Assembly: GCF_000428125.1 (NCBI RefSeq)
Contig: NZ_KE386627.1
Span: forward strand, 604,438 to 668,437
Source of the DNA: Bacteroides graminisolvens DSM 19988 = JCM 15093
GTDB lineage: Bacteria; Bacteroidota; Bacteroidia; Bacteroidales; Bacteroidaceae
DNA: 64,000 nucleotides
Direction: 5' to 3'
This document shows, piece by piece, positions 7,982-17,131 of the stretch. The notes under the pieces are model-generated. The model did not search any database. It was not told where the DNA came from and worked only from the letters and a program-made list of their open reading frames with translations. The translations under genes were made by a program, and so were the position numbers. Each line of letters opens with the position of its first letter. Position 1 is the first letter of the stretch.

Positions 7982-9340
7982 ATGAAAAAAATATCACTGC
8001 TTATTACAGTTGCATTATTCCTCAACACATTTATTATGGCACAAGATAATATACTGGCGCTAGATGAATGCATAAGAATAGGAATCAAAAATAATCTATC
8101 TATCAAAAAACAATCGGAAGAAATTCGCAAAATCAGTTATGAACACTCTGCAAGCCGTGCCAAATTACTACCTGTAATCAAAGGATTTGGTAATTTCACA
8201 AATAATGTAGATATAGGTTCTAGTGTTACCGATGGATCTCGAATGGGAGCTATGTTAGGAGTGGATATGCCATATATGACAACTCAAGGATTAAGGTATA
8301 ATACTTCTATAGGAGTACAACTATCTATGCCATTATACAACCAAACCCTTTATACAAGTATTTCCATAGCACAAAAGATGAAAGAACTAACGCACTATTC
8401 ATACGAAAAAGCGAAAGATGATCTCATATTAGAAATATGTAAGATATATTACTTAGCTCAAACAACCATTGAACAAATCAGGCTAACCAATGAAAATATA
8501 AATCGTCTCAAGACATTGGCTGATATAACCCAAGCCTTCTTCGATAATGGTATGGCAATGGATGTAGATATAAAACGTGTTAATATCAATATTGAAAATC
8601 TTATTGTACAACGCGATAATGCAATAGCTATGTATGATCAACAATTAAATTTACTAAAATATATATTAAATTTGCCTTTTGAATCAAATTTATCACTTGT
8701 TCATGTCAGCGTCAACGAGATGAGCGCACCCGAATTAACTGGAGTATCAAAAGATCTTAATGAATTTAAAATACTATACTCTCAAAAAGACATAACGAAA
8801 AAACAGATAAAAGTAATAAACCAAGGGTACATTCCATCACTGTCATTAGTGGGCCAGTTATCCTACACCAACTACACTGATCATATTGACAATTATTTTC
8901 ACTCTAATATATCGAATAGGCTTAATAAATGGTACAACTCTTTGTATTGGGGGGTATCTTTAAACATCCCAATATTTGATGGATTTAGCAAACAGTTAAA
9001 TAGAAAAAAAGCAAATTCAGATTATTTTAAAGTAGAAACTCAGATTGAAGACACCGAAAAAAAAATGCAAATAGATTACGATAATAAAATTAAAGACTGG
9101 TTAAATAATTACAGAAATTACACCAAACAAAAAGATAATTATTTGCTGGCCGAAGATGTATATAAAGTTACAGCTGACAGATATAAAGAAGGAATAGTAT
9201 CAATGACTGAATTATTGCAAGATGAGATGAGGCTTACCGATGCACAAAACAACTTTATCAATGCACACTACAATTGCAGAATTATCAAGTTGCAACTGTT
9301 GAAATTAACAGGTAAGTTGGATAAACTTTCAAATAAATAA
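7982..9340 (+). CDS. TolC-family outer membrane channel
   Basis: From the ATG at 7982 the product has a clear signal peptide (MKKISLLITVALFLNTFIMAQ) and then two long coiled helical repeats of TolC type. The start is chosen because the longer frame would bury the signal peptide behind 16 polar residues. It forms the outer membrane exit duct for the HlyD/MFS pair encoded next. The gap to the next gene is 31 bases. Codon use is strongly AT-biased compared with the TolC gene at 36887. Confidence 0.88.
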   Translation: MKKISLLITVALFLNTFIMAQDNILALDECIRIGIKNNLSIKKQSEEIRKISYEHSASRAKLLPVIKGFGNFTNNVDIGSSVTDGSRMGAMLGVDMPYMTTQGLRYNTSIGVQLSMPLYNQTLYTSISIAQKMKELTHYSYEKAKDDLILEICKIYYLAQTTIEQIRLTNENINRLKTLADITQAFFDNGMAMDVDIKRVNINIENLIVQRDNAIAMYDQQLNLLKYILNLPFESNLSLVHVSVNEMSAPELTGVSKDLNEFKILYSQKDITKKQIKVINQGYIPSLSLVGQLSYTNYTDHIDNYFHSNISNRLNKWYNSLYWGVSLNIPIFDGFSKQLNRKKANSDYFKVETQIEDTEKKMQIDYDNKIKDWLNNYRNYTKQKDNYLLAEDVYKVTADRYKEGIVSMTELLQDEMRLTDAQNNFINAHYNCRIIKLQLLKLTGKLDKLSNK

Positions 9341-9371
9341 ATTCCGTCGAAATAATATAAAAAAAATAAAT

Positions 9372-10451
9372 ATGTTAGTACCAAGTAATCATAAAAAAAA
9401 ATTAAGAAAATTGAGATTATTACGTAGCACTCGTTGGTTTATGAGTGCCATGGGTTTAATAATTATAGTAATAGGAATCTATTTTGCAATTGATTTATTT
9501 CTTAATTTTAAAAGCAATGAAGTGACAAATGACGCTCAAGTAGAACAATATGTTTCACCCATTAACATAAAGGTTCCAGGATATATTCATAAAATTCATT
9601 TTACAGAGCATCAGTTTGTAAATAAAGGAGACACATTGCTTGTTGTTGACGATCGCGAATACCAAATAAGACTTAAAGAGGCCGAGGCCTCTTTGCAAGA
9701 TGCAATAGCCAGTTCTCAAGTAATTGATGCAAGTATAAATACATCTAAAAGCAACATTATAGTTTTCGACTCTAATATTGAAGAAACCGAAACGCGGCTA
9801 AGAAAATTAAAAACAGATTATACAAGATATCAAAATTTATTAGCTCGAAATGCTACTACAGCTATACAAGTTGAACAAATAAAAACAGATTTAGATGCTA
9901 CAACCGCTCGCTTGAATGCAATGAAACAACAGAAAAGAACGGCAGAATCATCTTCGGAAGAAATCCGTAAGAAGAGAGGAAACTCGAAGGCAGCCATTCT
10001 GAGGGCTTCGGCAGCATTGGATATGGCCAAGCTCAACTTGGCTTACACTATTATCACTGCTCCCTGTGACGGGTTTCTGGGGCGCAGAGCATTAGAAGAA
10101 GGACAATTGGTGAATGCTGGACAAAACATAACATACATAATACCCAATACACAAAAGTGGATAGTTGCAAACTTTAAAGAGACACAAATAAAGAATATAT
10201 ACATAGGGCAAGACGTCACTATTACTATTGACGCTTTCAACAATAAGAAATTTAAAGGAAAAGTCACTGAAATATCTAATGCAACAGGAGCGAAATATTC
10301 GTTAGTACCAGCTGATAATTCAACAGGTAATTTTGTCAAAATACAACAACGAATACCGGTGCGAATAGAATTGGAGCATTTGTCTTCCGAAGATAATATG
10401 AAGTTAGCTGCAGGTATGATGGCTATAGTAAATGCAAAGATAAAAAAATGA
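9372..10451 (+). CDS. HlyD/EmrA-type membrane fusion protein
   Basis: The 359-residue product has one N-terminal membrane anchor (about residues 22-44), a biotinyl-lipoyl-like strand (INIKVPGYIHKIHFTEHQFVNKGDTL), a coiled-coil hairpin (about 95-210), a second lipoyl half (TIITAPCDGFLG) and a beta-barrel domain. This is the EmrA/HlyD adaptor order. It bridges the MFS pump to TolC across the periplasm. It overlaps the next gene by four bases (ATGA), indicating coupled translation. Confidence 0.9.
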   Translation: MLVPSNHKKKLRKLRLLRSTRWFMSAMGLIIIVIGIYFAIDLFLNFKSNEVTNDAQVEQYVSPINIKVPGYIHKIHFTEHQFVNKGDTLLVVDDREYQIRLKEAEASLQDAIASSQVIDASINTSKSNIIVFDSNIEETETRLRKLKTDYTRYQNLLARNATTAIQVEQIKTDLDATTARLNAMKQQKRTAESSSEEIRKKRGNSKAAILRASAALDMAKLNLAYTIITAPCDGFLGRRALEEGQLVNAGQNITYIIPNTQKWIVANFKETQIKNIYIGQDVTITIDAFNNKKFKGKVTEISNATGAKYSLVPADNSTGNFVKIQQRIPVRIELEHLSSEDNMKLAAGMMAIVNAKIKK

Positions 10452-12109
10452 AAGGATTTAATCTCCCGTTCCATAATTGGGTTCCCAAACCATTAGGCAT
10501 ATTTATTTATGTTTTCATGTTTGTACCAGCACTATTTATAAGTGGAGCATACACAAGTAATGCTGGCGAAATGGTAGGTAGTTTGGGCATTATGACGGAA
10601 CATATACAATATGCTAATTTTGCAACAGCTGTGGGGATGACTGTTTTTACTCCATTCACCATTTTATTTCTTGAAATAAGACGTTCAAAAATGGTTTATC
10701 TGATAGGGCTTTCTGCCTTGGCTTTTATAAGCTATATATGTGCTGAGACAAACTCAATGCCACTACTTATAATATGTAGCTTTATTACCGGTTTTATTCG
10801 TATAATACTTATCTTCAATACACTATTCGGTCTCTTGGGATATATTACCGGAAAAGACATCGTACCGTTACTGAAACCCTCACTCGTGGAAGTACCCAAA
10901 GAAACAGAGGCTAAAATGGAAAAAATAAAGGCTATGGCATTGCCTTTTTTATACTTATTTTTCCTGATGGTTGGTCAGCTCGGTTCATTTGTAACTGCAT
11001 GGCTTGCCTACAGCTATATGTGGCAGTATGTGTATTATTTCATGATTGCACTAACACTTATTTGCCTCTTATTAGTAGAGTTAACAATGGTGTATCAAAA
11101 AAGAAAAAAAGCTATACGTCTGACGTTTACTAAATTCAGCGATATAGTATGTGCTTCATTACTGTTATTATCATTTAGCTTTATTTTGATATATGGTAAA
11201 ACTCTAGATTGGTTCGACAATTCATTGATGAATTATTCTTTAGTTATATTGCTTCTATCTACCGGAGTATTTTTTATTTTGGAAACGTATAGCAAACGCC
11301 CTTATTTGGACTTAAAAATATTCTCTTTCCAAAATGTTATAATAGCATTGTTGGTTTTTGTTATGCTTATGGTGTTAAATTCTAGCTCAATACTTGTGAG
11401 TACATTTGTCAGTATATCAATGAAAATAGATAATTGGCAAAATGCAGTATTAAGCAATTACAGCTTAATAGGGTATGTGATTGGAGCTATCCTAGCAACG
11501 TTAATGGCAAAATTGAATATGCACTTCAAATACATCTTCAGCATAGGTTTTTTATTTATAACAATTGCTGCTGTATATATGTATTTTCAAGTACAAAGTA
11601 TGGGATTATACGAAAACATGATTTTCCCTGTTATTATCCGCTCAGCTGGAATGCTTATTCTTTATGCAACAGCAGGTATCTGGGGTATGCGTAAATTGAA
11701 TATGATGTATCTCACCACTTGGATATTTTTAATGTTGACTTTCCGTTCAGTTATAGGGCCAGTAGCTGGTACATCCTTATATACAAACGTATTGAATGAA
11801 AAACAGTCGTACTATATCAGCCGATTGTCACAAAATGTAGATATGCTTAATCCTGAAATTGCAGGAATATTTACTCAAAGTCAAATGGGCAATATGATGC
11901 AGGGAAAAAGTGTAGAAGATGCTCAAATATTGGCAACGCAATCAATCAAAGGACGAATACAAATTCAAGCCACACTGGCCGCATTAAAGGAAATATCGGG
12001 TTGGACAATTTATGGGGGTATTGCCTGTATTGTTGTAGTTATTGCGATGCCTTATTCGTATCACAGTATAAAAAAAAAAATTAAAAGTAATAAAGAATAT
12101 ATTAACTAA
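10448..12109 (+). CDS. MFS drug/metabolite exporter, EmrB-like
   Basis: A 553-residue polytopic protein with a dozen or more hydrophobic helices in a DHA2 (EmrB/QacA) layout and long C-terminal cytoplasmic tail rich in Lys. With the preceding TolC and HlyD genes it forms a complete tripartite exporter. Substrate is unknown. The adjacent AraC gene and the nearby ketosynthase fragment hint at export of a lipid-like or aromatic compound, but that is speculation. Its stop overlaps the convergent AraC stop by eight bases. Confidence 0.85.
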   Translation: MKGFNLPFHNWVPKPLGIFIYVFMFVPALFISGAYTSNAGEMVGSLGIMTEHIQYANFATAVGMTVFTPFTILFLEIRRSKMVYLIGLSALAFISYICAETNSMPLLIICSFITGFIRIILIFNTLFGLLGYITGKDIVPLLKPSLVEVPKETEAKMEKIKAMALPFLYLFFLMVGQLGSFVTAWLAYSYMWQYVYYFMIALTLICLLLVELTMVYQKRKKAIRLTFTKFSDIVCASLLLLSFSFILIYGKTLDWFDNSLMNYSLVILLLSTGVFFILETYSKRPYLDLKIFSFQNVIIALLVFVMLMVLNSSSILVSTFVSISMKIDNWQNAVLSNYSLIGYVIGAILATLMAKLNMHFKYIFSIGFLFITIAAVYMYFQVQSMGLYENMIFPVIIRSAGMLILYATAGIWGMRKLNMMYLTTWIFLMLTFRSVIGPVAGTSLYTNVLNEKQSYYISRLSQNVDMLNPEIAGIFTQSQMGNMMQGKSVEDAQILATQSIKGRIQIQATLAALKEISGWTIYGGIACIVVVIAMPYSYHSIKKKIKSNKEYIN

Positions 12110-12962
12110 TTCGATATTCCTTAGGGGTCATACCTGTATGTCTTTTGAAATATTTTGTAAAGAAAGAAGGATTTGAAAAATTAAGACTATCTGATATTTG
12201 CATTATTGTTAAATTTGAATTCTTTAACTGCGCTTTTGCATCCAAGATAACCGCTTCGTTTATCAAAGCTAAAACAGATTTGGCTCTAATATCTTTTATT
12301 ACAGCACTAAGATATTTGGCCGAGATACACAGTTTATTAGCATAGAAAGAAACGGCTCTTTCTTCTCGGTAATGCTTCAAAAGGCACAGCATGAACTGAT
12401 GATATATTGCTTCCTTTCGGCTTAGCTTTCCTATATAATCATCAGGTAAATTATTTTTTCTAACCTCCCATATTTTCAAAAGTCCGTAAATGAGAGTTGA
12501 CATTAAACTTTGAATGATTTCAGTTGCAGGATTAGCCTGCTGCCTCTCATATATTCTCTGAAATATTTTACAATAATCTAAAAATAAATCCCTATCCTTT
12601 TTCGATTCGATATTTAATACCGGATTTTCCATGATTGTAGACAAATGAGGCATGATTGATTGGATTAGTACTATATCATTCATATATCCAGGTACCATAA
12701 CCAGATAGTATGCATCAAACTCTTCACTATAATTATTCATCTGAATAATGCTATTCGGCATAACAGTCACTATAGATTCTTCAGTAATTATATAACTTTC
12801 TAAATTAATAGACAGTTCACATTTACCTTTAAGAATAATCATGAAAAGTCCTGCGTTTAATCTGGTGGGATATTTATATTTCTCTATTTGATCTTTATCC
12901 AGATTCGAATAAAAAGAAAACTCTTTGGGCAATACAACAAAACGTATAAATTGACTATCCAT
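12102..12962 (-). CDS. AraC-family regulator next to the MFS exporter
   Basis: The ATG at 12962 (MDSQFIRFVVLPKEF) is preferred; the longer frame adds an unlikely hydrophobic stretch. The product is 286 residues: an N-terminal cupin-like sensing half and a C-terminal double-HTH (FYANKLCISAKYLSAVIKDI; SDSLNFSNPSFFTKYFKRHTGMTPKEYR). It is a clear paralogue of the regulators at 31662 and 38159, which flank an RND pump. Convergent to the exporter operon, it probably controls it from a distance. The effector is not known. Confidence 0.85.
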   Translation of the reverse strand: MDSQFIRFVVLPKEFSFYSNLDKDQIEKYKYPTRLNAGLFMIILKGKCELSINLESYIITEESIVTVMPNSIIQMNNYSEEFDAYYLVMVPGYMNDIVLIQSIMPHLSTIMENPVLNIESKKDRDLFLDYCKIFQRIYERQQANPATEIIQSLMSTLIYGLLKIWEVRKNNLPDDYIGKLSRKEAIYHQFMLCLLKHYREERAVSFYANKLCISAKYLSAVIKDIRAKSVLALINEAVILDAKAQLKNSNLTIMQISDSLNFSNPSFFTKYFKRHTGMTPKEYRIS

Positions 12963-13475
12963 AGCAAAAATAATATAATCTGTTAAAAAATAAATCAACA
13001 TATAGATTGTGCATACCCAACTATACATTAATTATTCTCCGCTCCAAATATACTAAAAAAACAATGATAAATCTTTTCGTGAATAATAATATTTTAAAAA
13101 TAGTTTCGAAATGAATTTAACAGACTTGATTACATTTGCTCAAACGAATATGAAGAAAGCCATCTGTCACAGATAGCTTTCCCGTTAGTAAATCTTAAAA
13201 TTAGATTTACTCGTCTAAATAGTGTCCTTTTACTTTACGACTTTTGAAAACGAAAATATAACTAAAGAAATCAGAAACAGCTAATAGACAAATAAAGAGA
13301 CTATACATAATAGCCGATTTGCTTATTAAAACTCAAACAAACTAAATTATTTTAGAAAGACAAAGATATAAGAAAATAATACATTAAACATGCTCTATTC
13401 TCCTACAAAACTGTCTAATTTTTCTTTTCCAATATAAATATGATAGTGTGTGCTTCCCTTTCTGTAAACAAATCA
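12963..13475. other. intergenic region with two adjacent hairpins
   Basis: No gene is visible. Two neighbouring inverted repeats occur: GAAAGC-ATCTGT pairing with its complement at 13155-13181, and the perfect arms AGTAAATCT (13187-13195) and AGATTTACT (13203-13211). They may terminate transcription coming from the minus-strand pair to the right, or mark a regulatory leader. Confidence 0.45.
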
Positions 13476-14087
13476 TCATGGGACAATCTTAGAGAACAAT
13501 TTATTCAAATTGCTTCTATTTTCAATATATTCAAGCCGTCTGTCTATATACCACAGTAAGTCTATGTTGTATTTTTCGGCGAGAATAAACAAGCAAATCA
13601 ATGAACTTTCAATCTTTGTTTGTAACGAAGCAGCCTTCCTGTTAAAGAAAACACTGAACGCAAAATTAACATCCTCACTAAAAGACAACTTCATAATAAA
13701 CTTCTTTGCCACAAAATAATCTTTGCGAAGAGATTTATTCATTTCATTCAAATCAAGTTGTTTGCCACCTGCCCAATGAAAAAAACATATGGCCAGACAC
13801 GCCAGAACATCTTCTTTTCTATTCTTTATGTGATTAGAAAATTGCACTACAAACCATTCTTCATTGCTACATATATGCTCCAAGGACAAAGCAAGTTCAA
13901 AAAGAGCTTTTTCTGCATACAACATTTCATTGCCGGCAGTCCATACCTTAACTAATTTCCGTCCGATATACAAATTATATTTCCAACTCGTAAACAAATA
14001 TTTTTTAGGACCAAAAGTATTGGAATAAAATATTTTATCTCTTAATTCGTTAAAGTTATATGTATCAACAACTTTTACCCTATTCAT
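13476..14087 (-). CDS. unknown soluble protein, 203 residues
   Basis: I do not recognise this protein with confidence. It is mostly alpha-helical, with no signal peptide or membrane helix. A segment near the N-terminal third (ALFELALSLEHICSNEEWFVVQF) and the ending NIDLLWYIDRRLEYIENR recall the helical NTP-pyrophosphatase pattern in which a helix ends with K/R-x-x-YN-x-R, but the acidic metal-binding EExxE motif is missing. It starts four bases after the upstream membrane-protein gene and is certainly co-transcribed with it. Confidence 0.6.
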   Translation of the reverse strand: MNRVKVVDTYNFNELRDKIFYSNTFGPKKYLFTSWKYNLYIGRKLVKVWTAGNEMLYAEKALFELALSLEHICSNEEWFVVQFSNHIKNRKEDVLACLAICFFHWAGGKQLDLNEMNKSLRKDYFVAKKFIMKLSFSEDVNFAFSVFFNRKAASLQTKIESSLICLFILAEKYNIDLLWYIDRRLEYIENRSNLNKLFSKIVP

Positions 14088-14091
14088 TATT

Positions 14092-14643
14092 TTATAATTT
14101 TATTTCACAAAAATCATTATCAAAATATTCCATAAAATTTAATGCAATTTCATCATAATAATAGTAAATAGGAGTGATAGCCTTGTATCTGTATGGAACA
14201 AACTGAAATAATTGAGCAGCGACAAAACGTTTATCCATCGATACAAATATATCTAATCGGATATTACTATTTTGCTCTATTTTTACATTATGTAAAATAG
14301 AAAAATCCTTCTCTTTCAAACCCTCCTTAAGTATTTCCATATCTCTCAAATTATAATAAGCCACAGCTTCTCTAACTACCATATTAGCAGGAGCATAAAC
14401 CATCTGTTTGCTTTTTATATATGAACGATACATTATCAACGCTATCACAAATGAAACAAAGAAAATGAGCACGAGCAACAACAACTGCAAAAGTGATTCA
14501 TAATTAAATATCAAGTAAATTAGTAACAGAACACTATAAAACCCATAAACACATGAAAAAAATAATTTGGAAAGATCTTTTTTATTCACTATATTCCTAT
14601 ATAAAGGTAAATAAATTACGGACTCTAAACGTTGATAACTCAT
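14092..14643 (-). CDS. unknown two-helix membrane protein
   Basis: A 183-residue protein with two adjacent membrane helices (about residues 28-50 and 52-72) and a C-terminal soluble domain with mixed strands (IRLDIFVSMDKRFVAAQLFQFVPYRY). No family is recognised. It is followed after four bases by the 203-residue gene, so the two form a pair, the first anchoring to the membrane. Base composition is as AT-rich as the surrounding exporter genes, suggesting joint acquisition. Confidence 0.6.
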   Translation of the reverse strand: MSYQRLESVIYLPLYRNIVNKKDLSKLFFSCVYGFYSVLLLIYLIFNYESLLQLLLLVLIFFVSFVIALIMYRSYIKSKQMVYAPANMVVREAVAYYNLRDMEILKEGLKEKDFSILHNVKIEQNSNIRLDIFVSMDKRFVAAQLFQFVPYRYKAITPIYYYYDEIALNFMEYFDNDFCEIKL

Positions 14644-15079
14644 AAGACTATATTGTAGAAATTAATACTAAATTCATTTAAATAGTAATTACATTTTTTC
14701 TGTATTCAAACCTTTCTTTATTATAAAAAGAAGGCAACTTATAATAAGTTACCTTCAAAAACACAAACCAAACTATCTATTATGCGTCATATAATTAGTG
14801 AAATTAACTGAATAAAAAACTTAATGAAATTAATAATGCAGACGCATAAACATCCTCACGGACACTTTTTTGAATCTATAAACAAAATAATATTTGACTT
14901 TATAAAAGTACTGAATTCGTATTCATCATTCAAGTTCTATTTTTCTGTAATAATGGCTTAATTTTCTTTATCAATACTACATATAACTACAGATGTTTAG
15001 ATCAATTATAAAGAAAAAATGAGCTTTTACGTTCATTCTAAAATAGTAATCTTTGCACCTCAACAATAAAAAAAATAAT
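14644..15079. other. intergenic region, hairpin at 14730-14756
   Basis: No gene is visible in this divergent spacer. A strong hairpin with arms GAAGG-AACTTAT and ATAAGTT-CCTTC at 14730-14756 is flanked by A-rich and T-rich tracts. Read on the minus strand it ends in a T-rich run and would work as a terminator. The rest is simple AT-rich sequence. Confidence 0.5.
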
Positions 15080-16026
15080 ATGTATATTAATTCTATTGGA
15101 TACTATATTCCAGGAGCAAGAATTGAAAATGAATACTTTAATAAACTAAACAATTTATCAAGCGAGTGGATTTTTCAAAGAACAGGAATAAAAAGTCGTT
15201 CAAGAGCCAACAAAGATGAGACAATAAATTATATGTGCCTTGAAGCCGTGAGAGAAGCAAGTAGAAATCTCTCATTCAATATTTGCAATGTTGATTTAAT
15301 AATATTTGCATCATATACCCCAAGTGATACAATAGCTACTCCTGGATATTACATACAAAAAAAATATAATATTTCCGGAGCAAAGGTTTTCTACTTATCG
15401 TCTGCATGTTCATCTGCAATAAATGCTATAGAAGTTATCAAGTCTTTTTTGAAACAGGGATATCAAGTAAAGCACTTCTCGTTTGCGCCGAAAGGAATTC
15501 CAGTTACTCAGACGATAAAGACTGTATGTGCGGGCATTTATGGGGTGATGGAGCCTGTGCCTATTTTTTCTCGAAAGAGAATATAGAGACAAAATCAGCT
15601 AAAATTATTGATGTAACTTCTGAAGGTCTGGGCAATATAGGCATGGGTACTGATGGAGTATTCCTTAACCTTCAAAATAAAGAAATAAAAATGCCATATG
15701 GAAAAGATGTTTTTGTTCACGCATGCCATTATCTTATTGAAAACACCAAGAATATATTAATTAAAAATGACTTCTCAATAAATCAACTCTCTTATTTCAT
15801 AGGACACCAAGCCAATATGAGAATCCTGAAACACGTTATAAAAGAATTGGGAATTCCAGAAAACAAACTATTGTACAATATTGAAGAGTTAGGAAATACC
15901 GGATCTGCAAGTACATTGTTAGTTTTTGCTCAGAATTACGATAAATTTAAATCCGGCGATTTGATATGTATCTCGGTTTTTGAAGGAGGCTATTCAGCTG
16001 GTTCCTGTCTGATTCGTATGAATTAA
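15080..16026 (+). pseudogene. beta-ketoacyl-ACP synthase III with frameshift
   Basis: The two overlapping frames together encode a full FabH-type thiolase-fold enzyme of 315 residues. The first frame contains the nucleophile in SSACSSA (C110). The second contains the histidine in IGHQANMRI and the asparagine in ELGNTGSAS, so the Cys-His-Asn triad is complete. One base is missing in the A run at 15469-15471; adding an A joins GYQVK to ALLVCAE in register. The family condenses an acyl-CoA with malonyl-ACP in fatty acid or specialised metabolite synthesis. The AT-rich context and lack of other fab genes point to an accessory, not housekeeping, copy. It is either inactivated or a sequence error. 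Confidence 0.85.
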
Positions 16027-16120
16027 TGTTCTATACTCCTTTGTTACTATTTATAAATATCTAAATAGTTCTCGGAATAAGAGAGTTATTTTCTCCCCCC
16101 CCAACAATTAAAAATCCTAC

Positions 16121-16164
16121 ACCAACTTTTTAAAATCCTAGGCCTAGAAATAAAAATAGCAGGC
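16121..16164. repeat. dispersed intergenic repeat, copy 1
   Basis: The core AGGCCTAGAAATAAAAAT at 16140-16157 is found in reverse complement at 53606-53623. Both copies lie in the frame CCAACTTTT-x-AAAAT-xxx-AGGCCT ... AGGC. Between the two copies the loop between the AGGC ends is inverted relative to its flanks. Confidence 0.6.
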
Positions 16165-16319
16165 GAACAATTGTTTTTTATTAAGATATTATTATACATT
16201 ATAAAGCCTTCATATATAATAATGTGTAAAGTCTCGGTCTGTTTGTAATAATATTTTGTATAATTATAATTCTTTGAAAATAATTTGATTAATATAGTTT
16301 TTATGTAATATATTATAGT

Positions 16320-16327
16320 TACATTTG
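16320..16327 (+). promoter_or_regulatory. -7 promoter element for the 16370 gene
   Basis: TACATTTG matches the Bacteroides -7 consensus and lies 42 bases before the start codon. No good -33 TTG is seen at the normal distance. Confidence 0.45.
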
Positions 16328-16369
16328 CAAAATTAAAATTATCTAAATATATAACTTCTCAAAACTAAT

Positions 16370-16645
16370 ATGATGAGACACAAATCACCTACGCCTGAAC
16401 AGCTATCAGGCTTTTTGTCTGTAAAAGCTATTGCAGCCTTGTATTTCCCCTGTTACTTAACTTCAAGATCTCAGATGAAAGCATTACAGAAAAAACTCAA
16501 TGAAAATTCTACTTTAATTCAGAGGCTAAACGATACAGGATTCACGGTTAATTCTACCTGGTTTACCCCGCAGCAAGTGGACCTTCTTTTCGACGAATGG
16601 GGCAACCCAGATTACAACATCCGAAAAAATCGAACAGACCGTTAA
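16370..16645 (+). CDS. DUF4248-like small protein
   Basis: The 91-residue product aligns by eye with the DUF4248 protein at 19174: an opening (KAIAALYFPCYLTSRSQMKALQKKL), a helical middle, and the closing motif FTPQQVDLLFDEWGNP, equivalent to FTRRQVELIVEHLGEP. DUF4248 proteins accompany HU-like proteins and amidases in Bacteroides accessory loci; their function is unknown. The gene has its own promoter and terminator and so is a separate unit at the left edge of the phage-like cassette. Confidence 0.7.
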   Translation: MMRHKSPTPEQLSGFLSVKAIAALYFPCYLTSRSQMKALQKKLNENSTLIQRLNDTGFTVNSTWFTPQQVDLLFDEWGNPDYNIRKNRTDR

Positions 16646-16834
16646 GGCAACTCACGAAAACACAAGGAAAATCTCCGAATTATTATATATATTATTAATT
16701 CTATATTATATCATGGGCACATCGTGTTCACATAAACAAAAAACAAACCTCATAACCAACTTATTTTCAATAAGTTAGCTAACAAAAAACATGTGCGAAA
16801 TCGTGTGCGCATTTTTTAGGTTAATTTTCAGGAC

Positions 16835-16879
16835 AAAACAGCCTTTCAGGATGCTTCGGCTCAACTGAAAGGCTGTTTT
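16835..16879 (+). terminator. terminator after the DUF4248-like gene
   Basis: Perfect 15-base arms AAAACAGCCTTTCAG and CTGAAAGGCTGTTTT enclose a 15-base loop containing CTTCGG. The T-rich 3' arm makes a classical intrinsic terminator, and the symmetric ends could act in both directions. Confidence 0.8.
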
Positions 16880-17065
16880 AATTGATGCTCTCCGGGAATG
16901 CTTGTTTCAAGCTCCATCGTTTATTTGATTTATCGTGCAAATTTATGCAAAGTTGAGCGAAAATTGTATTTTTTAGTCTTTTCGCTACTTTTTTGGTTAT
17001 TTTGAACAAAATCAGACTATTATGAACATTATCGATCGTTTTCGATACCGAAACGGATTGGGCTA

Positions 17066-17096
17066 TTGCACGGTATTATTTCAGCGTTTATATTTG
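17066..17096 (+). promoter_or_regulatory. promoter of the replication cassette
   Basis: TTG at 17066-17068 is followed after 20 bases by TATATTTG at 17089-17096, a full Bacteroides -33/-7 promoter 36 bases before the start of the initiator-like gene. Confidence 0.7.
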
Positions 17097-17131
17097 CCGA
17101 AAAATAATATGAATCTCTTAAAAAAGAACTC

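Larger units (their letters stand above)
16027..16369. other. AT-rich intergenic region with dispersed repeat and promoter
   Basis: A C8 run occurs near 16095, followed by the dispersed repeat at 16121-16164. The downstream part is extremely AT-rich and ends in a -7 box at 16320-16327. Confidence 0.5.
16646..17131. other. intergenic region with hairpins, terminator and promoter
   Basis: No gene is seen. It holds a small hairpin AACTTATT/AATAAGTT at 16758-16776, a strong terminator at 16835-16879 and a promoter at 17066-17096. The sequence between is AT-rich without further structure that I can support. Confidence 0.5.

Noticed and set aside
8540..9340. Exporter operon at 7982 as a type I protein secretion system
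   Set aside because: The energising component is an MFS carrier, not an ABC ATPase with peptidase, and no secreted substrate gene is linked.
15440..15475. Programmed -1 frameshift in the KAS III gene
   Set aside because: A six-T run is nearby, but the protein alignment places the frame change at the A run at 15469-15471, and no slippery heptamer with a following structure fits; an indel is simpler.
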